Source of the DNA: Methylobacter sp. S3L5C
GTDB taxonomy: Bacteria > Pseudomonadota > Gammaproteobacteria > Methylococcales > Methylomonadaceae
NCBI RefSeq assembly: GCF_022788635.1
Contig: NZ_CP076024.1
Span: forward strand, 4,441,503-4,505,502
Direction: 5' to 3'
Length of the DNA: 64,000 bases
Shown here: positions 44,240 through 52,527 of the stretch, one piece after another
How positions within the stretch are numbered: the stretch's first letter is position 1
How the letters are laid out: each line of letters begins with the position of its first letter
The notes under the pieces: generated by a model
Database searches by the model: none
The model's input: the letters and a program-made list of their open reading frames with translations, nothing else
What the model was told of the DNA's origin: nothing
Translations under genes and position numbers: made by a program

Positions 44240-44824
44240 ATGCCACAAACTCAAAACAAAGACATTTCAGATAACAAGATAAACACTCTCGCTGAAATTC
44301 ATACCGATATTGATACTCGCGTAAAGGCTATCCGAGACGGTCATTCTGATTGGCTATGCGGTCTGGGTTGCGACGGTTGTTGCCACCGACTTTCCGAAAT
44401 ACCATTACTCACTGAGCCGGAATGGGATTTACTAAAAGAAGGGCTGTCGGCTCTGCCTTCGGAGCAACTTCGGGAAATCGGTCAGAACATCGCGGCATTG
44501 ACCGAGCAGACATCGCGTCCTATTATCTGCCCGATGCTGGATCGGTCGGCAGGAGCCTGTCGGGTTTATGCTCACCGCCCGGTAGCTTGTCGTACCTATG
44601 GCTTCTACGTCCAACGTGACAAAGGGCTTTACTGCAAGGACATCGAAACACGCGTGGCAAACGGCGACTGGGCTGAAGTAGTGTGGGGCAATCAAGATGC
44701 CATCGACCACCGTCTTAGCGGCCTGGGTGATACCCGTGAATTGACCGAGTGGTTTATACGCTCACCCGATCAATTTACAAGGAAAATTGATGCGAAAAAA
44801 AATGAATTCCTTGCCCCAAGTTGA
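44240..44824 (+). CDS. YkgJ-family cysteine cluster protein
   Basis: A 194-residue protein with the metal-binding cysteine pattern G-L-G-C-D-G-C-C near residue 37, then C-P-M-L near 98, G-A-C-R-V-Y near 109, and R-P-V-A-C-R-T-Y-G near 120. This C-x2-C-C ... C ... C ... R-P-x-x-C pattern is that of the YkgJ/UPF0153 Fe-S or zinc-binding family of unknown function. There is a frameshift-free continuous frame and the gene stands alone. Confidence 0.88.
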   Translation: MPQTQNKDISDNKINTLAEIHTDIDTRVKAIRDGHSDWLCGLGCDGCCHRLSEIPLLTEPEWDLLKEGLSALPSEQLREIGQNIAALTEQTSRPIICPMLDRSAGACRVYAHRPVACRTYGFYVQRDKGLYCKDIETRVANGDWAEVVWGNQDAIDHRLSGLGDTRELTEWFIRSPDQFTRKIDAKKNEFLAPS

Positions 44825-44961
44825 ACACTTGAAGTAAAAATTCATTTCCACCGATGCGTTAGGTTTTAGCTGTTCAAATTCGACCAGAATCAGTGTTTAA
44901 ATTAATGAGAATACGCAGCTCGCCCAACCCATCTTCTGGTGTTAATCCAGTGACTTGCTCG

Positions 44962-45122
44962 CTAAATTTTCCGTGATTGTTTTTGCACTAGTGCAGCCTC
45001 AGAAACAACGGCTTTACCCTCAGCGCTATAGCTGATGCTCTTCGTCTCGCCGGATTCGGGCAGTTTTACAAAATCTGCCCGCTCATGGGTGATGTATTGC
45101 CCTTTCCCGATTTGTTGATACA
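44962..45122 (-). pseudogene. Fragment of an unidentified gene
   Basis: A minus-strand frame (Y-I-T-H-E-R-A-D-F-V-K-L-P-E-S-G-E-T-K-S, ending K-Q-S-R-K-I) is protein-like but lacks a start. It overlaps the 3' end of the 312-residue gene in a different frame, suggesting that gene was joined to the relic by a rearrangement. Confidence 0.35.
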
Positions 45123-46004
45123 CCGTTGTTTTATCTGATTTTTAGATAAGGTGTTGTCAACTATATAACTTTCAATTAATTCTATGATTACATCAGATAT
45201 CCCTTTTTGTAACAAAAAATATTTTATTGCAGGCCAACAACCGATTGCTGAAAATAGCTCCAATTTATCAATCGCTGCGTTTATAGCACTAGAAAAGTCA
45301 TTTATTTCTGGTGATGTATTTAGAAAAATATTCTTGATATTTCCTTTATTCTGTAAGATGAACATTAAGTAAAATTCATTGAATTCAATTCTACAATATT
45401 CATCCTGAATAAAATTAGCCGCTTTCCAAACAAATAAAGACTCATTATTATCCCAAATAGAGGTATATATTTCGTTGTCTTCTGATTGCATGCAGTATAA
45501 AGAATATTCGAACACGCCTGTTTTTTCGGATTCTTCCTTTTGTGCTATCAAGTAAATGTTATCAAAATTAAATTTATTTGATTTATATAATGAATCGGCC
45601 AATTTTTCACTAACATTCTCTAGTTTCAATAATGCCTTATCAAAATTTTCAAGCGCATAGGTGAAAAAATCAATTTTTTCTTTTTTTGGTTCATTTGATA
45701 TTTCTTCTAACTCTATTAAATCTAAGCTATCTATTAATTTATTAAGTTCTTCTTGATCTGCAATCGCCTTTTTTTGACGGTCAATTATCTTTTTTTGACG
45801 GTCAATTACCATCTGTTCTACTGTATTATTTTTATCTTCAAAAATAGTAACTACTCTTTCAATTAAGTTGTCGTCTAGTATTTCATTACGACCTACATTG
45901 AAACCAATTTTTTTAATTTCATTGATGACTTGATACACTGCAAAATTAAATTTAGCAGCAATATCGACTGCTGTTCTTAATTGTTCGCCTTCGTTAACAC
46001 TCAT
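45066..46004 (-). CDS. Unknown protein with IF2-N-like domain (312 aa)
   Basis: A 312-residue, AT-rich gene. The N-terminal 50 residues (T-A-V-D-I-A-A-K-F-N, V-I-N-E-I-K-K-I-G-F-N-V) resemble the small IF2_N helical domain. Residues 60-90 form a charged coiled coil with a repeated motif V-I-D-R-Q-K-K. The central and C-terminal parts (about 110-290) are novel to me. The last 20 residues (from about Q-R-C-I-N-K) overlap an unrelated relic in another frame, so the natural C-terminus may have been replaced. Its base composition is unlike its GC-richer neighbours, suggesting acquisition. Function unknown; a defence role is possible but unproven. Confidence 0.6.
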   Translation of the reverse strand: MSVNEGEQLRTAVDIAAKFNFAVYQVINEIKKIGFNVGRNEILDDNLIERVVTIFEDKNNTVEQMVIDRQKKIIDRQKKAIADQEELNKLIDSLDLIELEEISNEPKKEKIDFFTYALENFDKALLKLENVSEKLADSLYKSNKFNFDNIYLIAQKEESEKTGVFEYSLYCMQSEDNEIYTSIWDNNESLFVWKAANFIQDEYCRIEFNEFYLMFILQNKGNIKNIFLNTSPEINDFSSAINAAIDKLELFSAIGCWPAIKYFLLQKGISDVIIELIESYIVDNTLSKNQIKQRCINKSGKGNTSPMSGQIL

Positions 46005-46210
46005 CTAATGGACTCCTTCATAATTAAATTTCAATACAATGTTAAAAAGCGTGCAAAATTTGCTAGTTTTGTGAGAAAAGAGCGTCAAAATTAAACAATA
46101 GACTTAGCTATGCTGCTGCTTTTAAAATACTCAATGCTCTACTTCACTGAAAAGCGGGAGCTGAAAGTGGCAAATATTGGAAGCTGTTTAACAGTTGGGT
46201 CTTGATTCAT

Positions 46211-46904
46211 TTACAGACTCGCCCGGATTGTCTGAATAATCCTTCCAATGCCTGATATGCATTGATCAAGGAACCATAGTAGCTCTTCATCAATTTCCGT
46301 AAGCGAAATGTAATACGAAACATACTCTCCAACCCCATCTTCTGGATATTCAGAAAGCAGCATCAACGGAGATCTTACGAAGCTAGTTCCATCTGATTTC
46401 TCGAGGCGCATGACGGTAATGCCATCCTCCGCACGCTCAAGAATGGTGCGCAGACCTTCCCTGGATGAGACAGCAAGATTCTCGTGTTTGCTCTGATTAC
46501 AAAGAGTCGCAAAATCAGAAATCCAGCCATTTTTCGGCGATGAAAATGGTTGGAAGGATGCAAAAGTGTCGATCAATTCAGGATGCAGGATGATTGATTG
46601 CCACGCCCGGCATTAATTGTCCAAACCGACCTTTGAAGTCCTTAGACGCAAATGTCTTGCCAACAATGGGAAAATAAACAGGCTTGTTGCTCAGCGGAGA
46701 AGTACGTTCCACCACGTCGCGGGCTGTATAATCTAAACATGATCGCAGGTGATCGAATATTTCCTTGACGATAATTTTCAACTCTAGCTGCACTTCCCCG
46801 GCTAGCAGTGAAGCCTCATAGGAATCACCATGATCTCCGATCTCACTTCGATGGAATTGCGCTCTAGCCAATAGAGCGTCTGCCATATCAATCCTGCAAG
46901 TCAT
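46211..46904 (-). pseudogene. Unknown protein, frameshifted
   Basis: Two minus-strand frames, 46904-46578 (108 codons) and 46576-46211, belong together. The first ends F-G-Q-L-M-P-G and continues out of frame as L-H-P-E-L-I-D-T-F-A-S-F-Q-P-F. A single frameshift near 46600 separates them. The joined protein of about 230 residues has N-Q-S-K-H-E-N in its middle, a pattern I have seen in uncharacterised proteins found near mobile elements. I do not know the function. Confidence 0.6.
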
Positions 46905-47950
46905 AATGGTCGTACTTAAACCCCCAAAGTAACATATACGACATTAAGTGCCCAATAATCCGATGCATTTGTCGTATAACTCCAGTTGTTTGTGTTTAAG
47001 CAATTGATTTAATAGCTATCCTTAGATTCAACACCATAAGTTGTGAGAATAAATACGACATTCAAGCGAAAATCAAGAAGAACTATATCTTCTATGAAAA
47101 CCAGATTTTAGGCAATAAATTCAGAAATGCTCTTCGGTTTCTATTAGTTTCTCTTGTGATGGTCTGCAATGCAATACTGACCTGCCAATCAAAAAGCTAC
47201 CCGATAAGGCAGTTATGGGTAGGGGCGTTGGACTTACTTTAATATAGCTGATTTGAATGGTAGCTATCCGGAATTAATTCCAGCACGAAACGAATAGTTA
47301 CAATCGGCCACTATATGTATGTAAAACCTAACTATGAACTCACGGTTCGCCCATTTTTAAAGGCAGTTCGAAAGATTGGTATTATTTGTTGCATAAAAAA
47401 GACAAAATCACCCGCTTTAAATTTTAAATATCATTTTTTTAGATACAAGACATGAAGTTTCTGACATCAAATCATCGCCAAGCGATAATTTTTTATAAAA
47501 ACTTCTGAAAACACTATATGTAGTGTTTTTAAATCCTGCGAACCACTAAAAAAAATGAGCGAACCGAGAGATATTATTTATATGGAGCTAATGACGAAAA
47601 TCCAACAGTGATCCACTAAAGAAAGCCACCTCAATTTAGAATAAACATATCGTGCTTTAAATTGTATTAAGCCCAATATATAAAGGATATAACACTTATA
47701 ATAAAAGTAACTAATTGCATTTTAGCTTTTCTAACAACTTAGCCAACTAACTTTCTCTATTTACATAGCCTCATGCGTAAAACGACATAAAGAAGTAGCC
47801 GAATAAAACCTACTTTTTTGCACCTGAATTGCTGGCAAATGTTGCGGTGATTTATTTACTCAACAAATATAATTTTTTGGTAGTTATATTGAGTAAATGC
47901 GGTTACAAACTGGTTACATTTTAGAATTGTCAAAATTTTAAGCAATAAAA
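46905..47950. other. Intergenic, about 1 kb, AT-rich
   Basis: No gene seen on either strand. A hairpin at about 47501-47521 (AACACTA, loop, TAGTGTT plus T-run) could be a terminator. A copy of AAAATGAGCGAACCGAG lies at 47552-47568. An integrase gene would be expected near the adjacent att-like site but is absent. Confidence 0.4.
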
Positions 47951-47977
47951 AAGGCCTTCGATTTCTCGTAAGGCCTT
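47951..47977. terminator. Terminator-like hairpin beside the tRNA fragment
   Basis: AAGGCCTT repeats around an 11-nt loop, preceded by an A-run and followed by T-rich sequence, so it can act on both strands. It would terminate the original tRNA-Lys transcript on the minus strand. Confidence 0.7.
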
Positions 47978-47985
47978 AATTTTAT

Positions 47986-48031
47986 TGGTGGGGTGTCGGG
48001 GGTTCGAACCCCGGACCTATGGATTAAGAGA
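47986..48031 (-). tRNA. 3' half of tRNA-Lys(CTT): attachment-site remnant
   Basis: On the minus strand the sequence from CTCTTAATCCATAGG through the T arm (CGGGG TTCGAAC CCCCG) to ACACCCCACCA is the anticodon loop, anticodon stem 3' side, variable region, T arm and acceptor 3' strand with an encoded CCA. The 5' half (D arm and 5' anticodon stem) is missing; the sequence changes abruptly at the anticodon loop. It is not a functional tRNA but is what an integrase leaves when it inserts into the 3' half of a tRNA gene. Confidence 0.75.
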
Positions 48032-48128
48032 CATCTACTTACTTAACAAGAGCTTAAAAATCAATTACTTGCAAGGCTTGCCCGGCCATTATCCAGTTCA
48101 TACATACCCTGCCCTACGTGGGTTGTCT

Positions 48129-48156
48129 CATGTAGTAGTCACAGATCTACTACATG
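48129..48156. repeat. Inverted repeat CATGTAGTAG/CTACTACATG
   Basis: A perfect 10-bp stem with an 8-nt loop between the att fragment and the repressor gene. It may be an excisionase or integrase binding site or a terminator. Confidence 0.5.
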
Positions 48157-48166
48157 ATTCCAGGCA

Positions 48167-48637
48167 TTAACCCTGTTTGTTTACCAAAAAGGCTACCGTG
48201 CCTTTGGGATGTTTTTTACGGATTTGTTTTTTTGTAGAATCCACAAACGCTTGAGCGGTGTCACTAAGTACGGCCCTTTGGTCAGAGGGTAAGTTTTGCC
48301 ATAAACGCGCAAATTCAATTGCTTCATCAGTTAAGTCCTCCCTGTCATTGGCCGCACCAGTCAATTCCTCATGGTTATCGTCTGTTTCGCCATATAACTC
48401 AGGATGCACATTATCAAGCCAACCTTTAGGCTTATTAAATGCAGTTTCTATTTCGCACGCGATCTTGTTACCAATATTTTTTATTGGGCTTTTACCGATC
48501 AAACTACTAATTTGTGATTGTGATTTACCGGTCTTTTCAGCAAAAGAATTAATGCCACCGACAGCAGTCGATAGATGCCGCGCATTTTTTCTTCTAATTT
48601 CTGTTATATCCATTATATCCATTTGTCCATTGTACAT
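48167..48637 (-). CDS. Phage-type repressor (HTH)
   Basis: A 156-residue repressor-like protein. The N-terminal HTH reads G-G-I-N-S-F-A-E-K-T-G-K-S-Q-S-Q-I-S-S-L-I-G-K. The middle is acidic (E-T-D-D-N-H-E-E-L) and there is a helical C-terminal segment without a LexA-type peptidase domain. It is divergent from the Cro-like gene, with three operator-like sites in between, so it is the likely lysogeny regulator of the element. The protein is shorter than lambda CI. Confidence 0.82.
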   Translation of the reverse strand: MYNGQMDIMDITEIRRKNARHLSTAVGGINSFAEKTGKSQSQISSLIGKSPIKNIGNKIACEIETAFNKPKGWLDNVHPELYGETDDNHEELTGAANDREDLTDEAIEFARLWQNLPSDQRAVLSDTAQAFVDSTKKQIRKKHPKGTVAFLVNKQG

Positions 48638-48641
48638 TAAT

Positions 48642-48750
48642 TATTACCTTTAAGGGAATATCTGCAAAAGCGTAGAGCACTAAATTTTATTTACAATATT
48701 ACTTTTTTGGTGATAATATCGCTGTATAAATTATTATCTTTATGGTAATA
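48642..48750. promoter_or_regulatory. Three operator-like sites of the lysogeny switch
   Basis: Three imperfect palindromes of the type TATTAYCTTTADGGTAATA are seen: 48642-48660 (TATTACCTTTAAGGGAATA), 48696-48717 (core ATTACTTTTTTGGTGATAAT) and 48732-48750 (TATTATCTTTATGGTAATA). They lie between divergent repressor and Cro-like genes, as in lambdoid switches. Confidence 0.75.
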
Positions 48751-48776
48751 TATGGCTTGTTTTATTAGGGGCTATT

Positions 48777-48995
48777 ATGTTTAAAGAATATTTTTTAGGG
48801 TTGACAAAAGAGGCGCGTGAAGACTACGCAAGCCGTGCGGGTACAACTGCATATTATATTCACACACACTTAATCAATCGGTACAAAATTCCACGCAAAA
48901 AGTTGTTACAAGGCTTGGCCGAAGCGAGTAAGGGGGCAATTACAGAAGAAGAACTTATTAAGTTCTTTTATCAGGGGAAAAAAGTAGCAGCATAA
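48777..48995 (+). CDS. Cro/YdaS-like small regulator
   Basis: A 72-residue protein with an HTH-like core (R-A-G-T-T-A-Y-Y-I-H-T-H-L-I then P-R-K-K-L-L-Q-G-L-A-E-A). This matches the YdaS/Cro-type group that faces the phage repressor gene. It is preceded by TTAGGGG and the third operator-like site. Confidence 0.75.
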   Translation: MFKEYFLGLTKEAREDYASRAGTTAYYIHTHLINRYKIPRKKLLQGLAEASKGAITEEELIKFFYQGKKVAA

Positions 48996-49020
48996 TAAGC
49001 CATAAAGTCTATTTTTAACC

Positions 49021-50088
49021 ATGTCAAATCCACAAACCGAAAACGGATACACCCGTATAGTAAACGAACTTCTTGAAGCACTTTATCGCTTTGAATTTAG
49101 TAAATGTGAATATCAGATCATATTGGCCATTATACGAAAAACTTACGGATATCATAAAAAAGCAGACAGCATAGGCAATACACAATTAGCACAAATGACC
49201 GGTATTGAACGAAGTAATGTTGCGCGAACAATAAGATCCTTAATTGAAAAAAATATCCTGCTCCGTAACACTGACACATACACGCATACAGTCGGGATTA
49301 ATAAACATTATGACGAATGGAATTTAATGGAAAAAAGCAGTAGCCAGAGCAAAAAATCAAAAAAAACTGTGGTCACTGGTGACCACAGTCTACAAGAAAG
49401 TATGGTCATCAGTGACCACAGTTTACCGGTAAGTATGATCATGGATGACCACACTTTAAAGACAAATACAGGTATAAATAATCCGGTTTTTGAGCAAAGT
49501 GTGGTCAAAAATGGGGATTTTTCAGAACAAAGTGTAGTCACCGGTGACACACCAAGTGTGGTCAAATTTAAGCGTTTTATTGCTAAAAGTGTGGTCACCC
49601 GTGACACATACAAAAGAAAAGTAAAAGAAAGTGAAAGAAAGACCACCACGACTACAGCTTTTGTTAATAACACCGCGCAAAAGAAAAACAGCAGTGGTGG
49701 TAGTGATGATTTTTCTGTGTCAGGAAAAAGCCAATTACCAGAAAACATAACGGAAGTATTGGTTTTTCCACGGCAATTAAGCGCTATTGAGCAGCAGGCC
49801 GCACGGCAACTTTTAGTTCCGTGCGGCGCACAAGCACAGGATGTATTGGATGTGTTGGCGGCAGCAATCGGGGCCGGTAGAGTGCAAACATCACCGCTTG
49901 CCTTGCTTGGAGGTTTGGTGCGGCGTTTAAATTCCGGTGCTTTCGACTCAACACCCGGGCTTAAAATAAAAATTGAACGGGAAAAAGTAAACAGATCACA
50001 GCAACCGGCAAAACCAAAAGCACCGATAGACAGAGAAAAAAACAAGCAAAATTTGGCAGCTTTCAGGCGTAATACGCAACTACGCTAA
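49021..50088 (+). CDS. Phage replication protein O-like initiator
   Basis: A 355-residue protein. The first 100 residues match the phage replication protein O N-terminal winged helix: G-Y-T-R-I-V-N-E-L-L-E-A-L, C-E-Y-Q-I-I-L-A-I-I-R-K-T-Y-G-Y, and Q-L-A-Q-M-T-G-I-E-R-S-N-V. The middle (about 115-205) is low complexity because the DNA there carries iterons (see 49368-49612). The C-terminal part (about 240-350) has a folded segment rich in alanine and a basic tail. It should recognise the origin and load helicase, but no helicase loader or DnaC-like gene follows. Confidence 0.85.
   Translation: MSNPQTENGYTRIVNELLEALYRFEFSKCEYQIILAIIRKTYGYHKKADSIGNTQLAQMTGIERSNVARTIRSLIEKNILLRNTDTYTHTVGINKHYDEWNLMEKSSSQSKKSKKTVVTGDHSLQESMVISDHSLPVSMIMDDHTLKTNTGINNPVFEQSVVKNGDFSEQSVVTGDTPSVVKFKRFIAKSVVTRDTYKRKVKESERKTTTTTAFVNNTAQKKNSSGGSDDFSVSGKSQLPENITEVLVFPRQLSAIEQQAARQLLVPCGAQAQDVLDVLAAAIGAGRVQTSPLALLGGLVRRLNSGAFDSTPGLKIKIEREKVNRSQQPAKPKAPIDREKNKQNLAAFRRNTQLR
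49368..49612. repeat. Iterons inside the O-like gene: putative replication origin
   Basis: At least six repeats of the type TGTGGTCACYGGTGACCACA or half of it occur: TGTGGTCACTGGTGACCACA near 49370, GGTCATCAGTGACCACAG near 49404, GATCATGGATGACCACAC near 49437, AGTGTGGTC near 49498 and 49554, AGTGTAGTCACCGGTGACAC near 49529 and AGTGTGGTCACCCGTGACAC near 49588. This matches the lambda-type arrangement in which the origin lies inside O. Confidence 0.75.
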
Positions 50089-50131
50089 ACAAAATCAGGG
50101 TTAACAAGAATTTTAAGCGGATTTTTTTAAC

Positions 50132-50464
50132 ATGAAACTCTCAACAGAAATAGCTTTACCAGTGCTGACTTACTTGTGGGTTTGCGGGTTATCGTTGTTG
50201 TCAGGCATGGCCACCTACTGTAACCGGATCTGCAAGGGGGAAACTTTGGGCTCGCCGTATAGCAGTTTTTTTCTGGATATTTTTTATTGCCAGATGGCCG
50301 GCTTAATTACCTATTTTCTGGCGGTATCGGCAGGCACCGAGGGCTTTTTAACGGCGGCACTGGTGTCCACCGGGTCGCACATGGGCGCACGGCTGATTTT
50401 TGCGGTTGAATCCTTGGTGATGCATACCGTGCATTTACACGAACAAACCCGGGAGAAAGACTAA
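50132..50464 (+). CDS. Putative phage holin
   Basis: A 110-residue protein with about three TM segments (T-Y-L-W-V-C-G-L-S-L-L-S-G-M, then Y-C-Q-M-A-G-L-I-T-Y-F-L-A-V and a third amphipathic one) and a charged C-terminus. Size and position before virion-like genes fit a class I or II holin. Its stop overlaps the start of the next gene (TAATG). Confidence 0.65.
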   Translation: MKLSTEIALPVLTYLWVCGLSLLSGMATYCNRICKGETLGSPYSSFFLDIFYCQMAGLITYFLAVSAGTEGFLTAALVSTGSHMGARLIFAVESLVMHTVHLHEQTREKD

Positions 50465-50778
50465 TGGCCACCGTCAAAGGCCCGTTGTTTTCGGTCGCGG
50501 CCACCGGCAAATTTAATAATCTTCTGGAGTTTCGGACCGGCAGCGGTAAAACTACCGTGCATGGTATCCGTGCCTGTCCTGCCACCCGATCACAGGCACA
50601 ACAGGCGCAGGCGTTACGTTTTGGTCAGGCGGTTAGCGGCTGGCAAGCCTTGAACACTGCCCAAAAAAACGTCTGGAAAGCGGCAGCGGTTTACACCGGC
50701 CACAACGGTTATCAGCTGTACATTTCCGAATACCAAACCCAAAACATCAATCCACCACAACAGCCGGTCGTGCCATGA
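50464..50778 (+). CDS. Small PLFS-family protein 1 (104 aa)
   Basis: This is the first of five related small proteins in the element. It starts M-A-T-V-K-G-P-L-F-S and continues A-A-T-G-K-F-N-N-L-L-E-F. The C-terminal half has the shared R-F-G-Q-A-V-S-G-W-Q-A-L then Q-K-N-V-W-K-A-A and G-Y-Q-L-Y-I-S. I do not recognise the family beyond small phage/prophage proteins. The compact fold and repeated occurrence suggest a structural or particle component. It overlaps the holin gene and the next ORF. Confidence 0.7.
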   Translation: MATVKGPLFSVAATGKFNNLLEFRTGSGKTTVHGIRACPATRSQAQQAQALRFGQAVSGWQALNTAQKNVWKAAAVYTGHNGYQLYISEYQTQNINPPQQPVVP

Positions 50779-50981
50779 AATTAAAAATTATCAAGCTACC
50801 AGAGCAAAGCCGTTGTCATTGGCGGCGTTTTCAGGCCGAATGGGACTTTGAGACCGCTTGTGGCCATTATTTTCAAACTGAAACCGGTAACGGCATGACC
50901 GATATCGGTTTTCAGTTTTGCCCGTTTTGTGGCCGCCAAATAACCGAGCAGGTGTTGGGCGCCGAACTGGAGTTCAGTTAA
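50775..50981 (+). CDS. Small zinc-ribbon-like protein (68 aa)
   Basis: A 68-residue protein overlapping its neighbours by four and one bases. The end has F-C-P-F-C-G-R and an upstream C-G-H-Y, which together could bind zinc. No family name recognised. Confidence 0.6.
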   Translation: MKLKIIKLPEQSRCHWRRFQAEWDFETACGHYFQTETGNGMTDIGFQFCPFCGRQITEQVLGAELEFS

Positions 50982-51511
50982 TGCCACCGTTAAGCGGTTT
51001 TCAGGTTGCCGAGGCCAATATCCGCTTATTGTCGGGTGATGACTGGGCACCGTGGTTTGTGCAGCAAGTCGATCAGGCGTTAACATCCATCCATTTGTCG
51101 ATTTACATGATTTCCGACCATTGGCGTTCACCGGAAGTCGGCAAGTTAAATCTGGTCGATAGCCTGGTTAAGGCCGGACTGCGTGGCTTGACGTGTCGCT
51201 GTATCATCGATCAGCCGCACAACCTTAACCGCCGGATTCCCTTCAACACCAAGGCGGCGCGTAAGTTACAGGCCGCCGGCTGGAAAATCCGCATCATGCC
51301 CACCGGTAAAACCCTGCACGAAAAAATCCTGTTGCTGGATAAGCAACTGGTCGTTATCGGTTCGCACAACATCAGCAAAGCCAGTGCCATCAGTAATTTT
51401 GACACCTCACTGGCCGTTGATTCGGCGGCGTTGGCCGAGCGGATTTACCGGCAATTTTGGCAGCGCTGGCGGGTCGCGGTGCCGTTTGTGGCGGATGTAT
51501 GGCTACGGTAA
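50981..51511 (+). CDS. Phospholipase D-like nuclease domain protein
   Basis: A 176-residue protein with a single HKD-type motif, T-L-H-E-K-I-L-L-L-D followed by G-S-H-N-I-S, at about residue 115-135, and an upstream conserved region (I-Y-M-I-S-D-H-W). Single-HKD proteins such as Nuc form dimers that cleave phosphodiester bonds. The catalytic H and K are present. I take ATG 50981 because it overlaps the previous stop (TAATG); an upstream ATG would overlap the zinc-ribbon gene. Confidence 0.8.
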   Translation: MPPLSGFQVAEANIRLLSGDDWAPWFVQQVDQALTSIHLSIYMISDHWRSPEVGKLNLVDSLVKAGLRGLTCRCIIDQPHNLNRRIPFNTKAARKLQAAGWKIRIMPTGKTLHEKILLLDKQLVVIGSHNISKASAISNFDTSLAVDSAALAERIYRQFWQRWRVAVPFVADVWLR

Positions 51512-52461
51512 GCCATCAACACATCCCGCCCAGTTTGTTGGCTGGTTACTGCGCATTGTTAACCGCACCCGAGGAACATGGCGGGTTAACGCCGCGCATC
51601 GGCTTAAAAGCCAGTGTACGGCAAGCGCAACCACCGGCGGCTCTCGATCCTGCGTTAACACTACGCCGCGATGCCGCGCGTTGGTTGGTTCAGCAATGGC
51701 AACCCAATAACCCGAGTTTGTTTTATGCCGAGCGCTTGGCCGAGATCAGAAGTTATAATTTTAAACCTGCCTATTGGCATACCTTAACGCCAAGTCGTGA
51801 CCGCACTGAATACGGCGAGCCGGTCATCAAGGCCTATGAGCGCCCGGTTAACGGTTTGTATGCCGATCCCTTACGCCTGCAAACCGATTGCGTTTACACA
51901 ACCTGGTCAAAAACCTACCCAACACCGGCAGGCGATGGCACGGCTTTACAACCGGCGCCCGGCTGGCAAGGTGAAGTGATTGGCGGCGTGTGGCGGGATT
52001 TATGGTTTGCGCAGCGGCGCTTGACGTTTTTCTTACCGGTTGTTGTCAATAAAACCGACACGAGGCCGGTTTTACTGGTTTTGGCCAGTCAGGTTAAAGC
52101 CGTCGCCAGTTTCCGGGTCAACACTGCCTGGTATGCACGGTGTTGCTGGCCGTATTTTTTCCGGGAACCGGCAGGCGAGCTTCAGCCAAAAAATTATTTA
52201 CTCACCAACTGGCAAAAAAGCGATGTCTACCCGATGGCACTGGTCAGTGAAACCGAACATAACTGGCAATGTACCAACCACTTGCAGGTATTACGTAATC
52301 CGCGCCTGGGCGACACCTTCAAACAACCCACCAACTGCAACCGGTTAGGCGTGGTCATCACCACTCCGCCCGGTCGTGGTGTGTACTTTGCCCGCAATGA
52401 TGCCGTCAAAGTCACTCATCACGAAACGGTAACGGTTTATGTTGGCAAGGCACCCGGTTAA
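51499..52461 (+). CDS. Unknown element protein (320 aa)
   Basis: About 320 residues from ATG 51499, overlapping the PLD gene by 13 bases. It is rich in tryptophan, tyrosine and proline (for example W-H-T-L-T-P-S-R-D-R-T-E-Y-G-E-P-V, W-Y-A-R-C-C-W-P-Y-F-F) and predicted soluble. It does not resemble a capsid, portal or terminase that I know. Confidence 0.65.
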   Translation: MATVSHQHIPPSLLAGYCALLTAPEEHGGLTPRIGLKASVRQAQPPAALDPALTLRRDAARWLVQQWQPNNPSLFYAERLAEIRSYNFKPAYWHTLTPSRDRTEYGEPVIKAYERPVNGLYADPLRLQTDCVYTTWSKTYPTPAGDGTALQPAPGWQGEVIGGVWRDLWFAQRRLTFFLPVVVNKTDTRPVLLVLASQVKAVASFRVNTAWYARCCWPYFFREPAGELQPKNYLLTNWQKSDVYPMALVSETEHNWQCTNHLQVLRNPRLGDTFKQPTNCNRLGVVITTPPGRGVYFARNDAVKVTHHETVTVYVGKAPG

Positions 52462-52477
52462 CACGCCTTACACAGTT

Positions 52478-52498
52478 CCCCTCTTTGGCAAAGAGGGG
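52478..52498. repeat. Hairpin CCCCTCTTTG/CAAAGAGGGG
   Basis: A perfect 10-bp stem with a one-base loop, followed by TTAGGGGAGATTTTT. Similar short palindromes are scattered in many proteobacterial genomes. It could also terminate the upstream transcript. Confidence 0.6.
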
Positions 52499-52527
52499 TT
52501 AGGGGAGATTTTTAAACCATCAGCAAC

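Noticed and set aside
47985-48170. 61-codon frame beginning V-G-C-R-G-F-E-P-R
   Set aside because: It is the antisense translation of the tRNA-Lys T-arm and acceptor region, a classic spurious ORF.
49368-49612. CRISPR-like reading of the iterons
   Set aside because: The repeats are palindromic, irregularly spaced and inside a coding frame, so iterons fit better.
49308-50045. 245-codon minus-strand frame opposite the O-like gene
   Set aside because: Cys/Leu/Phe-rich shadow of an A-rich plus-strand gene; no start signal.
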